Source: a bacterium (Candidatus Blackallbacteria) CG13_big_fil_rev_8_21_14_2_50_49_14
Lineage (GTDB): Bacteria > Cyanobacteriota > Sericytochromatia > UBA7694
Reading direction: 5' to 3'
DNA length: 64,000 bases
Assembly (NCBI GenBank): GCA_002783405.1
Contig: PFGG01000075.1
Coordinates: 62,001-126,000 of the forward strand
The notes beneath the pieces were generated by a model. It saw only the letters and a list, made by a program, of their open reading frames with translations. It did not search any database and was not told where the DNA came from. The position numbers were made by a program, and so were the translations under genes. Below are positions 34,068 to 43,500 of the stretch, in pieces. The number at the start of each line of letters is the position of its first letter. Position 1 is the first letter of the stretch.

Positions 34068-34444
34068 TGAAATCTTGTCTGATGCTCAGTTTTTTACTCA
34101 GTGCCTGTCTGCATTTGCAACCCACCCCAGAATCGTCGCCCACCCCCGACAGCCTGGAAAACCAACTGCGTAAAACCTGGCCCCAGATCGAAGCCCTGCA
34201 AAGTGAACACTGGCCAGAAAACAGTGGCCATCTCAGCCAATTGCTCAAAAAGGTAGAGTTCAATCTGCCCCAAAGCGCTGGGCAAAGCGAAGCGCAGTTG
34301 CGTGAGCAGGCGCGTGAGCAGGCGCGTGAAAGCCTGCGCGAAATCTTGCAGGCCCAAGCACACCCCGAAGCCGACTGCATTTCAGTTCAGGCCCAGTTGA
34401 GCGAAAGCCATTGGCATCTGACCCTCGAAATTGTCTGTCGCTAA
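34067..34444 (+). CDS. Small lipoprotein, possible paralogue of its neighbour
   Basis: A 125-residue protein with lipobox LSAC (Cys14), a short Pro/Ser/Thr linker and a helical charged middle with the repeat REQAREQARES, encoded by tandem copies of GCGTGAGCAG. The end (DCISVQAQL...LEIVCR) mirrors the Cys-spaced strands of the preceding lipoprotein. The ATG overlaps the upstream stop. Function is unknown. Confidence 0.72.
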   Translation: MKSCLMLSFLLSACLHLQPTPESSPTPDSLENQLRKTWPQIEALQSEHWPENSGHLSQLLKKVEFNLPQSAGQSEAQLREQAREQARESLREILQAQAHPEADCISVQAQLSESHWHLTLEIVCR

Positions 34445-34455
34445 GCCCCAAAGCT

Positions 34456-34485
34456 TTGACACCCGGACCTTTCTTCCGCTAGAAT
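34456..34485 (+). promoter_or_regulatory. Strong promoter of the GH57 gene
   Basis: A perfect -35 TTGACA (34456-34461) and -10 TAGAAT (34480-34485) with 18-base spacing, about 38 bases before the GH57 ATG. Confidence 0.75.
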
Positions 34486-34523
34486 CAGTGCTGGTTCCCC
34501 AAAACAATCAAGGATAGCTGCTG

Positions 34524-36251
34524 ATGCAACCGCTTTATATCGCCTTTATCTGGCATATGCACCAACCCCTCTACCGAGACCCTGAAAGCCAGTATTATAT
34601 GATGCCCTGGGTACGCCTGCATGGGGTCAAAGACTATCTCGACATGGCCACCATTCTGGAGAATTACCCTCGGATCCGTCAGACCTTTAACCTGGTGCCC
34701 TCGCTTTTGGAGCAACTTCAAGATTACGCCGACGGGAACGCCGAAGACCGCTATCTCAACCTGAGCCGGATTCCTGTTGCCGAACTCAGCAACGATGAAA
34801 AAGAAGAAATTCTGCATAATTTCTTTGACCTGAACTGGGATCAGATGGTTCGCCCCTATCCCCGTTATCTGGAACTGGCCGAAAAACGCACAACCCTCTT
34901 TCACCACTACCAAAATTATTACCAGGTCGCAGAACATTTCAGCGATCAGGAGTTCATGGATCTGACCGTTTGGTTCAACCTGGCCTGGATTGACCCGGTT
35001 GTGCGCCGCCAAAGGCCCGAATTGCGTGCCCTTGAAGAAAAAGGCCAGGGCTTCAGTTCAGAAGAGCGCAAAACACTTTTGGCTGCCCACCAAAGCCTGA
35101 TTCAGGAAATTTTCCCCACCTATAAACGCCTGCAGGCTTCCGGCCAGATTGAATTGACCACTTCGCCCTATTACCACCCCATTCTGCCCCTGCTGACCGA
35201 CAGCACCTCAGCCCTGGAAGCCCGCCCCCATCTGCGCCTGCCCGAGCAGCACTACCTGCACCCAGAAGACGCCATCGCCCAACTGCACAAAGGCCGGGAT
35301 TTCTTTACCCATTGTTTTGGCCAGACTCCCCGTGGGGTCTGGCCTTCGGAACAGAGCCTGAGCCCTGAAATTGTGGCCCGCATCGCCGAAGAGGGCTTTA
35401 GCTGGGCCGCCAGCAGCGAAGGCATTCTCTGGCATACCCTGGGCGTACAACCCCACCGCAACAGCCAGCATATTCTCAATTTAAGTGAATATCTCTACCG
35501 GCCCTATCAGGTGCAGGTCGAAGGACAAGCCCTGAATCTGGTCTTCAGGGATATTTTTATCTCAGATCAAATTGGCTTTAACTGCTGGAAAGGCGACAAT
35601 GAGCGCAATGCCCACCATCTTTACCAGCATATCAAAGGGATTCAAACCAATCTGAGCCAGAAAGAGCCCTATCCCTATCTGCTCACCATTGCTCTGGATG
35701 GCGAAAATTGCTGGGAATACTACCACGAAGACGGCCACCATTTTCTCAATACCCTTTACAGCCTGCTGGAAAAAGATCAGAGCCTGGAATGCGTCACCGT
35801 TTCAGATTATCTGGACCGTTTCCCGCCCCAACAGGCCCTCGATACCCTGCACAGCGGTTCCTGGATCGGCTCAGATTTTCGCACCTGGATTGGCGATCCC
35901 ACCAAAAATCTGGCTTGGGATTTTCTCAAAACCACCCGCGATTTTCTGGTTCAGAACCAAGACAGCATCGATCCAGAAACCCGCGCCAAAGCGTGGGAGT
36001 GCATCTATATCGCCGAAGGCAGTGATTGGTTCTGGTGGTTTGGAGAAGGCCATAACAGTGCCCATGACCACCTTTTTGATGCTGCCTTCCGGCGCTACCT
36101 TGAAGAGGTCTATCTGCTGCTCGAACAGGAAGTGCCTGAATGGCTGCAAATCCCCGTCGAGAACCAAATCGACAACCCCGCTCCCCAGCTCAGGCATTTG
36201 AGTACACCGATCAGTACCATGCAACCTGCCAATGAGTATTATCACAGCTAG
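34524..36251 (+). CDS. Glycoside hydrolase family 57 protein
   Basis: A 575-residue cytosolic GH57 enzyme. Conserved regions are visible in order: HMHQPLY near the N-terminus, the GVWPSEQSLSPE region with the putative nucleophile Glu (near residue 275), and LDGENCWEYY with the second catalytic carboxylate (near residue 395). GH57 enzymes act on alpha-glucans (amylase, 4-alpha-glucanotransferase, branching). The subgroup with PSEQS and DGENCW is generally annotated alpha-amylase/alpha-mannosidase. It is monocistronic with its own strong promoter and a downstream hairpin. Likely role: glycogen or maltodextrin turnover. Confidence 0.92.
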   Translation: MQPLYIAFIWHMHQPLYRDPESQYYMMPWVRLHGVKDYLDMATILENYPRIRQTFNLVPSLLEQLQDYADGNAEDRYLNLSRIPVAELSNDEKEEILHNFFDLNWDQMVRPYPRYLELAEKRTTLFHHYQNYYQVAEHFSDQEFMDLTVWFNLAWIDPVVRRQRPELRALEEKGQGFSSEERKTLLAAHQSLIQEIFPTYKRLQASGQIELTTSPYYHPILPLLTDSTSALEARPHLRLPEQHYLHPEDAIAQLHKGRDFFTHCFGQTPRGVWPSEQSLSPEIVARIAEEGFSWAASSEGILWHTLGVQPHRNSQHILNLSEYLYRPYQVQVEGQALNLVFRDIFISDQIGFNCWKGDNERNAHHLYQHIKGIQTNLSQKEPYPYLLTIALDGENCWEYYHEDGHHFLNTLYSLLEKDQSLECVTVSDYLDRFPPQQALDTLHSGSWIGSDFRTWIGDPTKNLAWDFLKTTRDFLVQNQDSIDPETRAKAWECIYIAEGSDWFWWFGEGHNSAHDHLFDAAFRRYLEEVYLLLEQEVPEWLQIPVENQIDNPAPQLRHLSTPISTMQPANEYYHS

Positions 36252-36259
36252 AGCAGTTC

Positions 36260-36288
36260 CTCCCGGCAGAGAGTTTCTCTGTCGGGAG
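36260..36288. terminator. Hairpin after the GH57 gene
   Basis: A 13-bp stem (CTCCCGGCAGAGA with its complement, one G-U pair) and a three-base loop sit 9 bases after the stop. There is no T tract, so it may only stabilise the 3' end. The rest of the 212-base gap is empty apart from promoter-like AT sequence before 36464. Confidence 0.5.
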
Positions 36289-36463
36289 CACCAAACCCAA
36301 GCACTTCTCGCCACAGACAGACTCAGCTTCCCCCACGCGCATTTCAATCCCAAAGCCTTAAAAAACTGTAAAAGACGTCAGAATTTAACCTTGTCAGGGA
36401 TGTTTTTTCGTTTTTCAATATGAGATAATAAAAGGGAATGATTTTTCCTGGAGACGTTTTGAA

Positions 36464-39190
36464 ATGCAAGTCAACAAGCCCGTATCCACCGATCCTTTCA
36501 AAAGCAAACCTGCTACCTCCCCCACCAGCGCACCGGATCCTTTTAAAACCAAACCCTCGGGCAGCACGCCCGCCAGCGGCCTGAAAGAAGGAGATGGTTT
36601 CAATGCCAGCCAGAACGACCTGATCGGCAAGCACTCCGCGATTGGCGCAAAACGCGCTGAACTGCTTGAAAAAGTAGGGGTGAGCAGCCTCAAAGAACTG
36701 GCCCGGCGCAATCCTGAACATCTGGCAGCCTCGCTCAACGAAACCAATCAAAAATTGGGCATCACCAAGGAAAAATATTCGGCAACCACCGTTCAGAAAT
36801 GGGTGGATGAAGCCAAAGATCTGGTCGCCAAAGAAATTCCCGCCAGCACAGATCCCTTCAAACCCCAGCCCAATCAACCCAAACCCGGCAATGGCACAAG
36901 TGGTGGCAATGCCGGTGTCGACCCCTTCAAACCCAAACCCGGCAATGGCAACAATGGCTCTCCCAGCGGGGTAGATCCCTTTAAGCCCCAACCTGGCTCC
37001 GGCACAGGGGGCGCAGTCGGCGTCGATCCGTTTAAGCCCCAACCGGGCCAAAACAATACGCAACCCGTCGTGCCAGTTGAAACCGAAGAAGATCGCTACC
37101 GCAGCGCCGAAAATACCTACGACAGTGGCCGACTGCATGAACTCGCTTACGACGACAGCCCCCGTGTGCGTGCGGCTGTCGCAGGCAATCGCTATACCCC
37201 CCAAGCCACCCTGGATCAACTGGCACGGGACCGTTACCCTGAGATTCGTGCTCAGGTTGCTGCCAATGGCGCAACCTCAGCCTATACCCTGACCCAACTG
37301 GCTGGCGACCAGGATTTACAGGTCAGAGATCTGGTTTCACGCCGCAAAGATTTGCCCAGTGATGCCCTGCGCCGTCTGGCCCATGACCCCAGCGGCGATA
37401 TTCGCCTGCGGGTCGCTGGCCATGCCCGCCTGCCCCAGGAAGTCATGGAAAGTCTGGCAGGTGATGCCAACAGCAATGTACGTCGAACCCTTGTTCAGCG
37501 TGATGATTTGCCCACCCATGTTCTGCGCCGTTTGGCCAAAGACCCCGATTCCAGCATTCAACTCTCGGTACTGGCCCACCGCAATACCGACGCCTCAGTT
37601 TTGTCAGAAATGGGTTCCGACAGCGACAGCCGGATTCGCGCCGGAGTCGCCGCCCATCCCCGCGCCACCGAAGCCATGCTCGTCTATCTGGCTGCCGACA
37701 GTGACGCCAATGTCCGCAGTGCGGTCGTCAAAAATAGCAATACGCCCAGCCGGGCCCTGGCAACCCTGACTCAAGACCCCAACCCCGCCACCCGACTGGC
37801 CGTGGTCAACCACCGCAACGCCAGCCCCGAAATCTTCGACCGCCTGCTTGAAGATCGTGAAGGCAGTATTCGCATGGCCATCGCCCAACGCACCAGCAGC
37901 GAAGATCAACTGTCTTTCCTGGCCCAGGATAGCTCAGCAGAGATTCGTCAAACGATTGCCAGCCGCACCCATCAGGCCGATACCCTGGCTGGCCTGGCCC
38001 AGGACAAGGAATCCGGCGTACGCCGGACGGTGGCCACCAATGGCAGCACCCCTGCCAGCACCCTGGCCAACCTGGCCACAGACAAAGATCCTGCCATTCG
38101 CGGCAGTGTTGCAGTTCACCGCAACAGCTCCGAAAAAACCCTGCTCAAGCTCGCAGGGGATGAAGAGGTGAATGTGCGTTTGGCCGTCCTGCGCAGCCCC
38201 AATTTGACCCCCAATGTGCGCAAACAGGTCTTGGACAAAGGGCTGAGCCCTGAAATCACCCAGCAATTGCTGGAGGATAGCCGCACGCCCACCGAAACCC
38301 TTGAGCAGCTCAGCAGCCAAACCACCACAGATGCTGCCCGTCAGCGCCTGATTTATCATCCCAATGGCAATGAAAAGACCCTGCGTGCGGTCATGGCCCA
38401 ACCCTTGGGTGAATCCCTGCAACTGACCCTGGCAGGCAATGAGCGCACACCGCAACTGGCGCTGGCTCTGCTGGCGGAAAAAGCTGAAAATGATGGGGTT
38501 CAGGAACGCCTGCTGCTCAATAGCAGTGTGCCCGCCAATCTGCACAAAACCATTCTGGACAAAGGCCTGGGAGCCGAAGCCCGACTCAATCTGGCCAAGA
38601 ACACCCAAACCCCTGCGCCCGTCCTGAGCCGTGTCGCCAGCGAAGCCGAGAATGACGCCCAACGCCTGGCGATTATCCGCAACACCAAAGCCACGCCAGA
38701 CATGATGCGCACCGTGCTGGGTCAACCCCTCAATGCGGCCAGCAAAACCAGCCTGGCGCAAGACACGCGCACCCCTGCACTGGCGCTGGAAGCCATCTCC
38801 AAAGACCCTGTCACCCACAAGGATTTGGCCCGCAACAGCAGCACCCCTGCTACAGCCCTGCTCAATATTGCCAAGGGCAATGACAGCCAGAGCCAATTCT
38901 TGGCAGGCTTTCACCCCAACGCCAATGCCGCCGTGGGAGATGCCCTGGCCAGCAGTTCCAAATGGGAAGTGCGTTACGCGCCCGCCAAAACCCAGAAAGC
39001 CTCAGCAGCAAGCCTTGCCAAGCTCAAAAAAGACAGCAACTCCTGGGTCAAAGACATGGCCAATAAGAGTACCCCCTTCTTTGGCACGGGCTGGATTCAA
39101 AACGGCAAACTTGAAAAAGGTCTCAAAGCCGCCGGAATCAATGTCGAGGAACTCGATCAGCGCAAGATTCCTTTCAAGCTGACCGACTAA
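36464..39190 (+). CDS. LRV/HEAT-like repeat protein with DPFKPxP motifs
   Basis: A 908-residue protein without signal peptide and without a single cysteine. The N-terminal 210 residues hold six copies of a DPFK(P/S/T)(K/Q)P motif in Gly/Asn/Pro-rich sequence, interrupted by a helix-hairpin-helix-like DUF4332 domain (about 50-125). From about residue 225 come some fifteen leucine-rich-variant (LRV) repeats of 24 residues, with a core like LA.D....VR..VA.N..TP...L, then about 300 residues of irregular longer repeats with ILDKGL and TP motifs. It is probably a large superhelical scaffold. Classic LRV proteins carry an Fe-S cluster; this one cannot through cysteine. GGAG lies 12 bases before the ATG. 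Confidence 0.85.
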   Translation: MQVNKPVSTDPFKSKPATSPTSAPDPFKTKPSGSTPASGLKEGDGFNASQNDLIGKHSAIGAKRAELLEKVGVSSLKELARRNPEHLAASLNETNQKLGITKEKYSATTVQKWVDEAKDLVAKEIPASTDPFKPQPNQPKPGNGTSGGNAGVDPFKPKPGNGNNGSPSGVDPFKPQPGSGTGGAVGVDPFKPQPGQNNTQPVVPVETEEDRYRSAENTYDSGRLHELAYDDSPRVRAAVAGNRYTPQATLDQLARDRYPEIRAQVAANGATSAYTLTQLAGDQDLQVRDLVSRRKDLPSDALRRLAHDPSGDIRLRVAGHARLPQEVMESLAGDANSNVRRTLVQRDDLPTHVLRRLAKDPDSSIQLSVLAHRNTDASVLSEMGSDSDSRIRAGVAAHPRATEAMLVYLAADSDANVRSAVVKNSNTPSRALATLTQDPNPATRLAVVNHRNASPEIFDRLLEDREGSIRMAIAQRTSSEDQLSFLAQDSSAEIRQTIASRTHQADTLAGLAQDKESGVRRTVATNGSTPASTLANLATDKDPAIRGSVAVHRNSSEKTLLKLAGDEEVNVRLAVLRSPNLTPNVRKQVLDKGLSPEITQQLLEDSRTPTETLEQLSSQTTTDAARQRLIYHPNGNEKTLRAVMAQPLGESLQLTLAGNERTPQLALALLAEKAENDGVQERLLLNSSVPANLHKTILDKGLGAEARLNLAKNTQTPAPVLSRVASEAENDAQRLAIIRNTKATPDMMRTVLGQPLNAASKTSLAQDTRTPALALEAISKDPVTHKDLARNSSTPATALLNIAKGNDSQSQFLAGFHPNANAAVGDALASSSKWEVRYAPAKTQKASAASLAKLKKDSNSWVKDMANKSTPFFGTGWIQNGKLEKGLKAAGINVEELDQRKIPFKLTD

Positions 39191-39206
39191 CCCCCCAGCT
39201 CCTCTT

Positions 39207-39252
39207 CAGCGCTGAGCGAAAAGTGCAATCACTTTCTGCTCAGCGCTGTTTT
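39207..39252 (+). terminator. Terminator after the LRV gene
   Basis: An 11-bp outer stem CAGCGCTGAGC/GCTCAGCGCTG plus an inner AAAGTG/CACTTT stem, followed by four T residues, 17 bases after the stop. Confidence 0.8.
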
Positions 39253-39315
39253 GCCAAGCAGAGGGGGCCAGCGAACACGCCCCAGAGTTCCTGAGAGATA
39301 TGCTAAATTGAAATC

Positions 39316-40560
39316 ATGATCACCTGGATACAGCTTATGATTCCGCCCGTCATCGGTGCAGGAGTGGGGTATTTTACCAATGACCTGGCTGTGCGCATGC
39401 TCTTTCATCCCCTCAAGCCTGTGTATATCCTGGGTAAACAACTCCCCTTTACACCCGGTCTGGTGCCTGCGGAACAGACCCGTCTGGCTGAAAAAATTTC
39501 GCATTTAATCGTCAAAACCCTGCTGACGGAATCGGATTTTCACCACCTGGCCCAAGCATTGGTGACCCATGAACGCCTTGAAAAAGCTGTTCATCTCAGC
39601 GTGGAGGCCCTGTTGGAAGAAATGGGGCAGCCTCAAAAACTGCAACTGCTCTCTGAGGATATCGGCGAAGCCCTGGCAGCACTGATTCAACGCAGCATTC
39701 CGGCTCTGATCGAAAACCTCTCTGAAAAAAGCCTGACCCCTGATCGGATTCGGCTGGTGCTGGATCGGGTCATGGACAGCGTACTGGAGAACTTTACCCT
39801 GACCCCTGCCATGGCCCGCTTTCTGACGGAACGGATCATGGCCAGTGTGCTGACCCCCGATCATTTGCGCAAAAGTTTGATCAGCCTGCTCACCCCAGCC
39901 AATATCGCCGCAATTGATGAACTGGCCAAAGCAAAAATGACGGGCAAATACGCCGTCTTGCTGTTTTTTGTCAATCTGCCCGAGGTGCTGACCAAACTCA
40001 AGGTCTTTTTGGACACAGAACCTGAACGGGCCGATGAAATGCTCAAGGAAATTCTCTTGATGATGCGTTTGGATGACGTGATTTCAAGAGGCCTGCTGCG
40101 CTTTAACCCCCGCGATATGTCCTGGGAACATCTCAATCACTTCAAAGAAAACCTGGTGCATTGGATTCATGACTACCTGAGCCACCACTATGACGTGATT
40201 ATCCCCCCCCTATTTGAAAAAATGGACTTGCCCTCGTTGACCCGCGATCTGATTCAACGCTTCAACCCCCAGGATATTCCCCCGGCAACGATCCACACCA
40301 TCAAACGTGAAATTACCCGTTTTATTGAACGCTATCTGGATGAAAAGCTTTTTGAGCTGGTGGAGCAGGCCCTCGAAGTGGCAGATATTCAAGGCGTAAT
40401 TGCAGAAAAAATCCGCAATTTCTCCCCCCTGCGCATGGAAGAAATTATCATGGAGGTTTCACGCAAGGAACTGGGCATGATTGTCACCCTGGGCGGCATT
40501 CTCGGCTTTGTGATTGGGCTGGTACAGAGTGGCCTGCTGCTGCTCATGGGAGGCCTCTAA
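39316..40560 (+). CDS. DUF445 family membrane protein
   Basis: A 414-residue protein of the DUF445 (YheB/YjiN-like) family. The N-terminus [23 protein letters not shown] and [12 protein letters not shown] are the family signature, followed by a long helical body and a C-terminal membrane helix ([19 protein letters not shown]). Function is unknown across the family; it is membrane-anchored at both ends. A TATGCT/TAAATT -10-like element ends about 7-12 bases before the ATG and no ribosome binding site is visible, so the mRNA may be nearly leaderless. Confidence 0.88.
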   Translation: MITWIQLMIPPVIGAGVGYFTNDLAVRMLFHPLKPVYILGKQLPFTPGLVPAEQTRLAEKISHLIVKTLLTESDFHHLAQALVTHERLEKAVHLSVEALLEEMGQPQKLQLLSEDIGEALAALIQRSIPALIENLSEKSLTPDRIRLVLDRVMDSVLENFTLTPAMARFLTERIMASVLTPDHLRKSLISLLTPANIAAIDELAKAKMTGKYAVLLFFVNLPEVLTKLKVFLDTEPERADEMLKEILLMMRLDDVISRGLLRFNPRDMSWEHLNHFKENLVHWIHDYLSHHYDVIIPPLFEKMDLPSLTRDLIQRFNPQDIPPATIHTIKREITRFIERYLDEKLFELVEQALEVADIQGVIAEKIRNFSPLRMEEIIMEVSRKELGMIVTLGGILGFVIGLVQSGLLLLMGGL

Positions 40561-40563
40561 AAA

Positions 40564-40591
40564 TCTGGCCCAGGCAGAAACCTGGGCCAGA
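40564..40591 (-). terminator. Terminator of the ABC module
   Basis: TCTGGCCCAGG-cagaaa-CCTGGGCCAGA, an 11-bp stem. On the minus strand it is followed by a T run, fitting the end of the leftward operon at 40609. On the plus strand it may also help stop DUF445 transcripts. Confidence 0.75.
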
Positions 40592-40608
40592 CATCAAGCG
40601 TCAGAAAA

Positions 40609-43500
40609 CTAGCGCATCTTCACCGCCTTCTGAATGACTTGCTCTGCCGCCAGAAATTCAGGCCTCCGCAATTCAGCTGGCAAGGTCTTACTCAGCATCA
40701 GCATGGCATAGAGCTGGGGCCAGGAGCGGTGATGGGACAGATTCAAAGCCCCATTTTTCGCATAGGCCAGCGCGAAGGTCTGCAAGGCCTGGTGCAAACG
40801 CTTCAACTCAAGCTGAATCTGGGGCTGAGCGGCAAAAGCCTGCTCTACCAGGGGCCAATCCAACTCAGGCTCGGTGCTGCGCAAGAGCACATGCAAGCCA
40901 GAATCTTTGCCAGGCTTGGGTTCCAGCAAGAGCAAAATGCGATGAACCAAATACTGCTCCGTATCATAGGCATTGCGATAATAGTAGCTCAGACGATAGA
41001 CATCATCCGAAAGATAACGCCAGGGTCTTGCCAAATTTTGAGCCAGTTTCAAAGCCGCCTGTTTGCTTCCTGCCTGGCGCAGGGCCTCTGCTTTCCAACC
41101 CCGCAAATCGCCACTTGAAAAATAAGGCAAGGCTTTTTCAGGCTGATTCTGAGCCAGGTACCAAGCCCCATGCCAAACATCTGGCTGACGACCCGTGGAC
41201 ACCTCTGGTGCCTGACAGGCCAAATTCACCGAGTTCAGCTTCCTCCCAGCAGAGAACCTGCCCTTCAGCGCTTTAAAATAGGTTTGAAGTGATGGCAGAG
41301 TTAAGGCGATTTGCTTGTCAGCACACAATTCTGGCCGTCTTCTCAGCAGCGAGTTGCCCCAAAGTGCAGCCTCTGGCAAGGATTTCTGATCTGCCTGAAA
41401 CTGAATCTGGGCCGAACGCTGATAATAAGCCAGGGCCTCGGCAGACAAACCCGCCTCCTGTGCCACGTTTCCAGAGCGGAACCAGGCCTCTCCAGCCTGG
41501 GCCGGAAAACGCAAGGCCAAGTCTTGCAAAGTCGCCAGGGCCTGACGGTATTGAAGCAGGTTCTGCTGAAGCTCAGCCATTTGCAGCAAATCCTCTGGCT
41601 GCGGAGCCTGTTTCACCACCTCTTGCAGCGCTTTCAGAGCCGCCTGGGGCTGACTCTCTAACTGAGCCAGTTTTGCCTGGATGCGCACCTGATTCATTGC
41701 CAGGCCCTGTTCTCCCGCCTTGAGCCAGAAACGGGCCAAGTCTGAATAATAGAGTACCTCTTGCCGTGCGTCTTCATCCTGGGCATAGCGCCGGGAACCG
41801 GGCCAACTTGATTTCAAGCCTGTCTCCAGGGCTGATTCAGCCATCAACAAAGCAGCATCAGCATCCCAGGGGCTCACCAAAAGACGCTGAAGACCCACTG
41901 TGGAATTCAGCCTGCGACGTTCTTCCCAAGGATCGCCCCAATCTTCGGACTTTGTATCTTTCAAGTAAATAAACTTGATAATATCTGAGCTTAAAAGCCA
42001 GCGGTCAAAGGCACTGCGGTGAAAAGCCCCTTCAGACTGACTGATCAGACGCGGCAGCGGTTCAGCTTGAATACCCCCATAGGCAAGCCCACAAAACAGG
42101 ATACCAGGCAGCGCATAATGGCGGCCCGCCCGCAAAGCGATCTGAAGTGGGGCTTTTAAAGGCTCCCAAAACCCCTGGCGAAAGCGGTAAAGATCGTAGA
42201 GACGAACCAATAGCGCCATTCCCCAAAGCAGCCAGGCTGGCCAGGCGGGTGTATGCAAAACAGCCAGAAAAGCCACAAAGAGCGCCGGTGCAAGGGTGAT
42301 ACTGAGGCCAAATAGAAAAATACCTCCCCAGAGCAAGACTTCGCCGCCCAGCAGGAAGAAAACAGCAACTTCGCACCAGGCACCAAGCTGCAAATACTGC
42401 CAAATCTCAGGCTGAAACCCGCCCAAGATCAGGGCAAATCCTGCCAAACCCAGCAGTAAGCCACCTTGCAAGGCCCAGCCTCCAAGATATTGCCCAAAAG
42501 CGTTCTGAGGTCGCGAGGCCCAAAATTCCCAGTATTTTTGCCCCAGCATGCGGGGGGGAATCAAGAGAATCATGGCCCCCATTCCCACACAGCCCCCCTG
42601 CAGAATCGTCAGATAAAGGGTATCGATGCCTGTGGCAGTTACAAAAGCCGGATTGCGCAGAAAAATCAGGGTCAGCACCAGCAGCCCCAAGCCTCCCACA
42701 AACAGCAGTTGTAAATAGGTTTGACGTGCAGGCTGGGTAAACAGCACAAACTGCTGCAAACGGCCCCGCCAGCCTCTGGCTGTGGCAAAAGAGCCGCTGC
42801 CCGCTCTCGGCGCAAGCAAACGGGTGAGTGTTTCACTGCTTTGTCCCAAATCCAGCGAAGCGTCGATAAAGAGATCGCCCTGGTATTGAAAAATCTGACG
42901 GTAGAGCAAGAACAAAAACCCAAACCCTCCTCCCCAGGCAAGCACCCTACCCAAGGGCAGCCCCCAGGCCTGCCAATCTGAGAAATAAATCAACCAGAGC
43001 AGCAGCAGAGCAGCGGGCAGACTCAAGGAAAGCAGTTGCGCCGGTGAAACACACATCAAAAGCGCAAGAATCAGGCTCATGCCGATTACCAGCAGCGTGC
43101 TTTCCCAGGAAAGCTCACGCCCGGAATCATAGCGCAGGGATTGAGACCAATACGTCAGGCCCAGTAAAACCAAGCTGATTCCTGCCCACCAGCGCAGATA
43201 TTCACGGCGAAGCAATGCCAGCAGTTCCATACGTTGCAGGGAACGGGTCTGCAGCCACTCCCCATACAGGGTCAGAGAAAGCAAAGGCAGACTGAGCGTC
43301 AACAGTGCCACCCGGATACTTTGACTGAAAAAGGCAAACCCCCAGCGAAACAGATCAAAGGAGCGATAGCCCCATTGATTGGGAACTTCCAAAAGACCCT
43401 GAATCAGGGAAAAACTTGAAAGCAAGAGCAGCAAGACAAAAGCCAGCAAAAGACTCTTGCGAAAACTTTGCCGAAACAACGCTATGGGGTGGCTGGACAT
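40609..43500 (-). CDS. Large membrane protein with TPR domain, ABC permease partner
   Basis: A 963-residue protein. The first 470 or so residues contain about ten to twelve membrane helices in two blocks. From about residue 520 the protein is soluble and largely TPR-like (repeats such as LESQPQAALKALQEVVKQ). It overlaps the end of the ABC ATPase gene by 19 bases, so it is almost certainly the membrane subunit of that ABC-2-like transporter. A permease fused to a TPR domain of this size is unusual. The substrate is unknown; the GntR(YtrA)-ABC context suggests envelope stress or peptide export. Confidence 0.75.
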   Translation of the reverse strand: MSSHPIALFRQSFRKSLLLAFVLLLLLSSFSLIQGLLEVPNQWGYRSFDLFRWGFAFFSQSIRVALLTLSLPLLSLTLYGEWLQTRSLQRMELLALLRREYLRWWAGISLVLLGLTYWSQSLRYDSGRELSWESTLLVIGMSLILALLMCVSPAQLLSLSLPAALLLLWLIYFSDWQAWGLPLGRVLAWGGGFGFLFLLYRQIFQYQGDLFIDASLDLGQSSETLTRLLAPRAGSGSFATARGWRGRLQQFVLFTQPARQTYLQLLFVGGLGLLVLTLIFLRNPAFVTATGIDTLYLTILQGGCVGMGAMILLIPPRMLGQKYWEFWASRPQNAFGQYLGGWALQGGLLLGLAGFALILGGFQPEIWQYLQLGAWCEVAVFFLLGGEVLLWGGIFLFGLSITLAPALFVAFLAVLHTPAWPAWLLWGMALLVRLYDLYRFRQGFWEPLKAPLQIALRAGRHYALPGILFCGLAYGGIQAEPLPRLISQSEGAFHRSAFDRWLLSSDIIKFIYLKDTKSEDWGDPWEERRRLNSTVGLQRLLVSPWDADAALLMAESALETGLKSSWPGSRRYAQDEDARQEVLYYSDLARFWLKAGEQGLAMNQVRIQAKLAQLESQPQAALKALQEVVKQAPQPEDLLQMAELQQNLLQYRQALATLQDLALRFPAQAGEAWFRSGNVAQEAGLSAEALAYYQRSAQIQFQADQKSLPEAALWGNSLLRRRPELCADKQIALTLPSLQTYFKALKGRFSAGRKLNSVNLACQAPEVSTGRQPDVWHGAWYLAQNQPEKALPYFSSGDLRGWKAEALRQAGSKQAALKLAQNLARPWRYLSDDVYRLSYYYRNAYDTEQYLVHRILLLLEPKPGKDSGLHVLLRSTEPELDWPLVEQAFAAQPQIQLELKRLHQALQTFALAYAKNGALNLSHHRSWPQLYAMLMLSKTLPAELRRPEFLAAEQVIQKAVKMR

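Noticed and set aside
36260-36288. Rho-independent terminator after GH57
   Set aside because: The stem is strong but has no T tract, so it is listed only as a hairpin with moderate confidence.
37934-38914. Long minus-strand open frame of about 326 codons
   Set aside because: It is antisense to the LRV repeats; the repeated sense codons keep the opposite frame open. No start signal was seen.
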